Below are positions 17,580 through 22,342 of a stretch of 22,342 bases of DNA, piece by piece. The notes beneath the pieces were generated by a model. That model was not told the origin of the DNA. It saw only the letters and a list, made by a program, of their open reading frames with translations, and did no database searches. The position numbers and the translations under genes were made by a program. This DNA is from Theristus sp. LFF4_11 (taxonomy: Eukaryota > Nematoda > Chromadorea > Monhysterida > Xyalidae): the NCBI GenBank assembly GCA_030248135.1, contig JASANC010001353.1, forward strand, positions 1-22,342, read 5' to 3'. Position 1 is the stretch's first letter. Each line of letters opens with the position of its first letter.

Positions 17580-20500
17580 ATGTCCAAAGTCGCACCGTCT
17601 CCAAAGGCCCCGCTGAGTCCACCACCAAAGTTGGACACTGAAAAATCAAAAGCTGGCGACTTGAAAACCAAACCTTCACCAGTCAGCCCTCAAGAAAAAC
17701 CAAAAGTATGTTGTTTGATAATAAATTACCAACTTCTTATTCGCCGATGATTTTTCTGGGAACCGTTTCGGGTGCAGTTAATAAAGAAAGACATTTCAGG
17801 TTCCTCCACCAGCTGCACCAAAGAAAGACAGCCAACCTGCAGCTGGATCAAAGAAACCGCTGGACAAACCAACCCAAGTCGAACCAAAGACGGACTCAAA
17901 AATCACAATCACTGACAAACCCAAATCCGTCGAAAAATCAGATATCAATAAAGAAACATCACAGCCTGCCAAACCCAAGGTGCGTGTTGTTTTGAATAAC
18001 GAGGCTTTAAAAAAGTTCTGATGCTTTTATACTTGCTCGTTTCAGGCTGCGCCACCTCCCCCGCCACCAAAGTCGCCATTGGAAACGCCAATTAAGGAAG
18101 CAGAAAAAAGTGAAGAAACAAAACAGTCAACTGACCATGGTCACACGAATGGAACGGTCGACAAAACAAATGAAGTCAGTTTCAAATATAGCACTGGCTT
18201 ATGCTCCGCTTTCAAGTTATTATTCATAACTAAGCTTGAAGGAAAAAGTTTGCTCGGTTGATTTTTATTTAATCATTCCGCATGGGGAGCACGGTTTCCA
18301 ACATGGGGGTTTGGGGGCACTGCAGATAGAAAAAAATGGATTTTACTAAAATTTTGTGTAAAATTGCAAAAAATAGCCTTTTGGCTTAAAAATTAGCACA
18401 AAAATCGTGATTTATGCATAAAAAAGGTGAAAGTTGGTCAATTTTCATTGTATTTAGCCAAATTTTGTAAACAAATTTGAAATCTGGAAGAAATTTTAGA
18501 TAGATAATGTAAGCTGGTTGAACATTTTTTCAGATAAACAGATAGCCGGCAAAAAATGTTCAGGATAGATAGATACGGTCGAACTCTGAATTATTGGCAA
18601 TCAGCTGTTTGATTGGCTTGGTGATCACGTGATTCATGCTTTCTATGTAGGACAGACCCCGCACCTACAGCAATGCCTGCTCAGAATGCATCCATCACGT
18701 GATCCCCAACCAACCCTCATTAGTTCGACATCACCCATTAGAAGTTAGAGTTCGACTGAAACTGGAAAAAGTTTTTGGAGGCCTATAAACACCCTGGTTT
18801 TCTTTAGCATTCCGATTCCGATCCGTACGAATACGAAGTGAGTGACAGCAGCGATGAAGAAGAAGAGAAAAAGCCACCGCCGATGATTGACCTTGGCATT
18901 GATCTGAATCTGAAATCACTGGTTAGATTTTACTGCTTTCAAATTGGAATTACTCGTTTAAAAGTTGCTTTTTTTAACTGGCGAACTTATTTACCCACAG
19001 CACCCAAAACAAAAAAACAAGACATGGCGCTTCAAAAAAACTCATTCATAAATTCTTCTCTCATTCAAAAACTCATTCTTTTCCATGACGCCATGATTCA
19101 CCAGCCGAATAACTAAGTGATGCAGCCATTTCATTCTGAAAGCAGCTGATTTCACAGGAATCTCGTTTCCAAAAAAGAACGAAATAAAAAAGGGGAACGG
19201 GTGGGGGTGCTAACAGCCAATCAACTTACTGCTTGTAATTTTTAAAAGTTTGAACAGTCCATCTGCGAAGCAAAGCATGCTTTTAAAACAGCTGATTGGT
19301 AGACATTTGTCATACCCCCTCCCCGTCTTGACTCTTCAGCCAGTCTAGCGCTTCATTTTTTTAAAGCGGGCTTCCACCCCAGTTCCAGTATTTCTGTCGA
19401 AAGGAAACAGATGTTTTTTCATGAAGTGAATGGATTTCCTTTCTGTGTTTTTCATGCTGAAAAAAATCCGACTAAACTGAAAAACTTTGCTGAAAACTGG
19501 GGTTTATGCTGGTCACCAATCAGCTGAATGTATCGTATATAAATAAATATAAATATAAATAAATAAGGCAGTCCTTGTATTCTTAATTAAGGCGGGATTA
19601 GTCGCGAACTAGGAGTTGACTAGGTAAAAAAACCCCTCAGATTTGACATACAATTGGGTTTCTGAACATCTGTTTTCTTTCATTCTATAGATAATTTCGC
19701 GTGCTCCTTGCCCCCTAAAAGCTGCCATGTTTATTCGACCATTCCGTAGTAGGTGGTTGCTGTAGTTGCGAATTGTGAATGCGAATTGCGTTTAACCACA
19801 TGCACGTCGTGTAAAAACAAAATTCTCAGGATGTTCGCAATCGCATCCCGATAAAACGCTATACACAAGAAGACAGATCTGTCACAAAATCTCGAAGTTT
19901 ATCATCTACATCGTGGTTTAATAAAACATGCAGGATGCTCATTGGCTGAGTGGTCTAGTGGCATGATTCTCGCTTAGGGTGCGAGAGGTCCCGGGTTCAA
20001 TCCCCGGCTCAGCCCTGTTTTTTTTCTAGTTTTTTTTATTTCGAACAACAATTTTGGTGATTTGCTGACCTCTAGCTGTTGTTCAGCTTTTCCAGGAACT
20101 TTCCAATTCAATTGTTTCAACGCTGAAAGTAAGTCAAACTTCCAACGGTTTGGGATTTGTGGTGGCATTGGAAAGGATAAAATTGCTAAAGGCAAAAGGC
20201 CAACTCATGTTCAGCCATTTGTCGCGGCCGCAAAAGCGTCGATGGTTATAAAAAAACAAAAGACCGAATGCACCCGCTGGCCACCGGCGGTAAAGCTCCA
20301 GCGAATGGAGCAAAGGTGTTCCGGCCAGTATTTCAGAATTGGTGTAATCCGAGAGCAAAGGACCTGTCATGTGAATAAAAAATTTACGTTGAAGAAACCC
20401 AGCAAAAGGCTGGGCTCAGCCGGGGATTGAACCCGGGACCTCTCGCACCCAAAGCGAGAATCATACCACTAGACCACTAAGCCGCACGTCAGCGTTGATC

Positions 20501-22319
20501 TTAAGGTCAGCATACTATATAGATGTCGCAGATTTACACATTGAGTTGACAATTTTGTTCAGTTCTTATCCAGCGCACTTCTCATTTTAGTTTTACGCAG
20601 CGAGCGCAGGGGATAGAAAACGTTTGGCTTGCGTAGTAGTGTGTGCTCTGTTCAGTCTGCATCATTGGCAAACGTTTCGCGCAGTGTAGTTTTATTACCA
20701 ACAACAGCCCACATGCGTTCGCTCGTGCGGCTGTCAATAATAAAACACACACGTCACGCAAAACTTGCAGCTGGGAAATCAGTAGGCGTATAACGAGCGA
20801 CCAGTACATCTGGCTGAGTGGTCTAGTGGTATGATTCTCGCTTCGGGTGCGAGAGGTCCCGGGTTCAATCCCCGGCTCAGCCCACGTTTTACATTTCACA
20901 ATAGTTTCACTAAAAACTATTTTTTAAGAAATCAAAGTTGACAACCGAACAAGATGAACAACCAAAGGCACGGCAGAAACTGACTGACATTGATCATGTG
21001 AGTTTCTTCGTTTCACCGTTTTTTGTACAATCCATCTGGCTAATATATACAACTAGCTGATTGGTTGCTACACATCCGTGCAGTTGATGTACAGTATGGC
21101 CGAATAAATGAGGCAGTCCATCAAGGTGGGATCAGTCGCAGACTAGGAGTTGTATTTTTCAAAAATGCAAACATAATTCCAAATCATGTGTGCAACGGAA
21201 AAAGAATGAACAGAATAGTGCGGATAATCTGTTAGTTTGAAAAAAACGCGTCAAATTTGGCACATAATTTGGTTTCTGAACGTCTTTTTTCTGCCGTTCA
21301 AAATTCGCGCGCTCCTTGAACCCTGAAAAAAGCTGCCATGTTTAATCGGCCATACCGTATGCGTTCTGATGTACGCAGGCTGATGCGCGCATTTGGTGCA
21401 GGCATTTCTCTAAAGGCGCAGTTTGAATGCGCAGATTTCATGGATCAACTGCACGTGTGTACAAACCAGTACAAACGAACCAATCAGCTGGTGCTACATA
21501 TCAGCCAGATGGACTGTGCCATCGACCGACACCCGTACAAACAGCTCCATAGATAGTTCTATATCTTAATGCGGGTTTCATTCATAAATGTTTCTTGTTT
21601 TCTCGCTTTTTGCAGCTTAGTTAAAATGAAAATATCAACTTTTGGAAAATATTTCAATTTTCAGGATGCAAAATTCAATTCGTTTTTCAGGAAAAATACA
21701 ACAAATTCAAAGGAAAATTTGAGAACCTCGGCGATGAATTGGAAAAAGTCGATTTAGAAAAGCGCAAGATTTATGCGGCAACCGATGTTCAGGTGAGCAT
21801 AGTTTTGCAAGGACTGATTCGCAAAAAAATGTTTTTAAAATGGTTGAAAGAAATTTTTAAATTTAAAAAAAAACTGCAAATTACCTTGACGTGTCTAGGG
21901 CGCCGGTCGCGACCACATGGACAAGTTCAAAAGCAAGTTTGAGAAGATCAGCCAGGGCTTGGCAGACAGCAGCGACGATGAAAAGCCGAAACGTGAAATC
22001 GTCATTGAGCGCAACGCCATCGATCACAAGCGAATCATAAAGCTGTTCAAGAAGGTTCGGTGGTTTGGGTTTTTTGCGGTAGCTTTCAGAGTTCAGACAA
22101 AGTATTGAGTGAATTTCAAAAACGGAGATCTAAATATAAAATTTCAAAATCAGTGTTCGTTTGTGCCAATCAATTTCAGAAACCGAAAGTGATCGAGGAC
22201 GTGCCTCGCAACTGTGCCCTCTGCGACAAGCCAGTTTATCCCGTGGAACGTCTGGTGGCCGAGAAGAAAGTCTGGCACAAAAGTTGCTTCCGATGTGCCA
22301 CCTGCGCGAAACTGCTCAC
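17580..22319 (+). CDS. LIM-domain protein with Pro/Lys-rich N-terminus (EPLIN/LIMA1-like LIM), 3' end missing
   Basis: Nine exons are inferred: 17580-17705, 17800-17979, 18046-18174, 18808-18921, 20087-20128, 20929-20997, 21691-21792, 21899-22054 and 22180-22319 (352 codons so far). Every junction is phase 0 except the last, which leaves the window in phase 2 at a GTGAGT donor. Exons 1-3 are rich in Pro and Lys. Exon 4 is acidic and Ser-rich (SDSSDEEEE). Exons 5-8 look helical and charged ([19 protein letters not shown]). Exon 9 opens a LIM zinc-finger: C-x2-C (NCALCDK), then VYPVERL, then [11 protein letters not shown]. The VYP-x-ERL word is typical of EPLIN/LIMA1 and Xin-type LIM domains, which act on actin filaments; actin binding here is inference. 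Introns 4 and 5 carry three tRNA-Pro genes, and introns 3, 4 and 6 carry MITEs. Confidence 0.82.
18576..18758. mobile_element. MITE, CGGTCGAACTCT termini, in LIM-gene intron 3
   Basis: The 183-bp element begins CGGTCGAACTCT and ends AGAGTTCGACTG, with TA on the left flank. It shares GTGATCACGTGAT and AATGCCTGC blocks with 15596-15748. A TAGATAGATA-type patch just upstream (18500-18575) resembles 5640-5705. Confidence 0.78.
19515..19757. mobile_element. degenerate MITE related to 21092-21357, in LIM-gene intron 4
   Basis: The words GGCAGTCC, GCGGGATTAGTCGC with ACTAGGAGTTG, TTTGACATACAATT with GGGTTTCTGAAC, and GCTGCCATGTTTATTCGACCATTCCGTA recur in the same order in the 21092-21357 element. 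The left terminus has been replaced by an ATAAATAAATAT tract. Confidence 0.65.
19944..20015 (+). tRNA. tRNA-Pro(AGG)
   Basis: The 72-nt gene has a perfect 7-bp acceptor stem (GGCTGAG with CTCAGCC), an anticodon stem CTCGC/GCGAG around loop TTAGGGT, and a T arm CCGGG-TTCAATC-CCCGG. The anticodon AGG is read directly. A T8 run starting at 20018 is a good Pol III terminator. It lies in intron 4 of the LIM gene, on the sense strand. Confidence 0.97.
20134..20373. other. open region on both strands in LIM-gene intron 5
   Basis: Three overlapping frames are open. On the + strand one ends [18 protein letters not shown] before TAA and an AATAAA word. Another + frame runs through [19 protein letters not shown] 78-codon minus-strand frame also spans 20134-20370. 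No known domain is visible. An alternative terminal exon of the LIM gene after a CAG at about 20200 is possible but does not fit the phase of exon 5. Confidence 0.25.
20412..20483 (-). tRNA. tRNA-Pro(UGG)
   Basis: Read on the minus strand, the gene has acceptor stem GGCTTAG with CTGAGCC (one T-G wobble), anticodon stem CTCGC/GCGAG with loop TTTGGGT, and T arm CCGGG-TTCAATC-CCCGG. The anticodon is TGG. A TTTT terminator follows on the minus strand at 20404-20407. It lies in intron 5 of the LIM gene, antisense to it. Confidence 0.96.
20812..20883 (+). tRNA. tRNA-Pro(CGG)
   Basis: The 72-nt gene has a perfect acceptor stem GGCTGAG/CTCAGCC and anticodon loop TTCGGGT, giving anticodon CGG. Its T arm is identical to the other two tRNA-Pro genes here. 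TTTT at 20887-20890 is a likely terminator. It lies in intron 5 of the LIM gene, 45 bp before exon 6. Confidence 0.97.
21028..21516. mobile_element. outer MITE with nested insertion, in LIM-gene intron 6
   Basis: The ends are CAATCCATCTGGCTAATATATAC and the inverted counterpart ending CCAGATGGACTG. TA precedes the left end and TG follows the right. Both arms carry AGCTGATTGGTT and GTGCAGTTGAT. The CTAATATATAC block is shared with the 3098-3858 element. The smaller element 21092-21357 sits inside it. Confidence 0.7.
21092..21357. mobile_element. nested MITE, CAGTATGGCCGAATAAA termini
   Basis: The left end CAGTATGGCCGAATAAA and right end TTTAATCGGCCATACCG are inverted copies with two differences. 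TA flanks both sides (21090-21091 and 21358-21359), as for Tc1/mariner-type integration. A degenerate relative is at 19515-19757. Confidence 0.75.
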
Positions 22320-22342
22320 GTGAGTGGTGCTATTCTTCTGTT

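Overview
The window looks like nuclear DNA from an invertebrate animal. It contains split genes with GT-AG introns and T-rich acceptors (TTTTCAG or TTTCAG), Pol III tRNA genes, a tRNA-derived SINE and many small inverted-repeat transposons. The short introns and acceptor style suggest a nematode, but other small invertebrates cannot be excluded from sequence alone. No bacterial or viral gene was recognised.

Positions 1-6500 are almost entirely repeats. A PIF/Harbinger-like element (664-2415) carries a nested hAT-type MITE (817-1140) with a perfect 8-bp target duplication. It is followed by a decayed repeat (2416-3095), a 761-bp long-inverted-repeat element with TA target duplications (3098-3858), and a cluster of very long G and C runs (about 4204-5190 and 5549-5607).

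Four protein-coding genes follow, all on the + strand. (1) 6572-10140 is a candidate small type I membrane protein with a signal peptide, a PAN/apple-like cysteine core, a membrane segment and a basic tail. Its 2.7-kb second intron holds minisatellites, two inverted arrays and a hAT MITE. (2) 11200-14315 is a secreted Frizzled-related protein (sFRP) with a cysteine-rich domain and a netrin-like (NTR) domain; a SINE lies in its third intron. (3) 15161-16149 is a complete four-exon REEP5/YOP1 (DP1/HVA22) family ER-shaping protein with a MITE in its second intron. (4) 17580 to beyond the right edge is a Pro/Lys-rich, acidic, helical protein ending in an EPLIN/LIMA1-like LIM domain, cut by the window. 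Three proline tRNA genes, with anticodons AGG, UGG and CGG, lie inside introns of this last gene.

The genes share no obvious pathway. sFRP acts in Wnt signalling, REEP in ER tubule shaping, and the LIM protein probably at the actin cytoskeleton. The strongest theme is how heavily introns and spacers are colonised by nested non-autonomous DNA transposons. All exon structures were built by hand from reading-frame phase and splice motifs, without transcript data.
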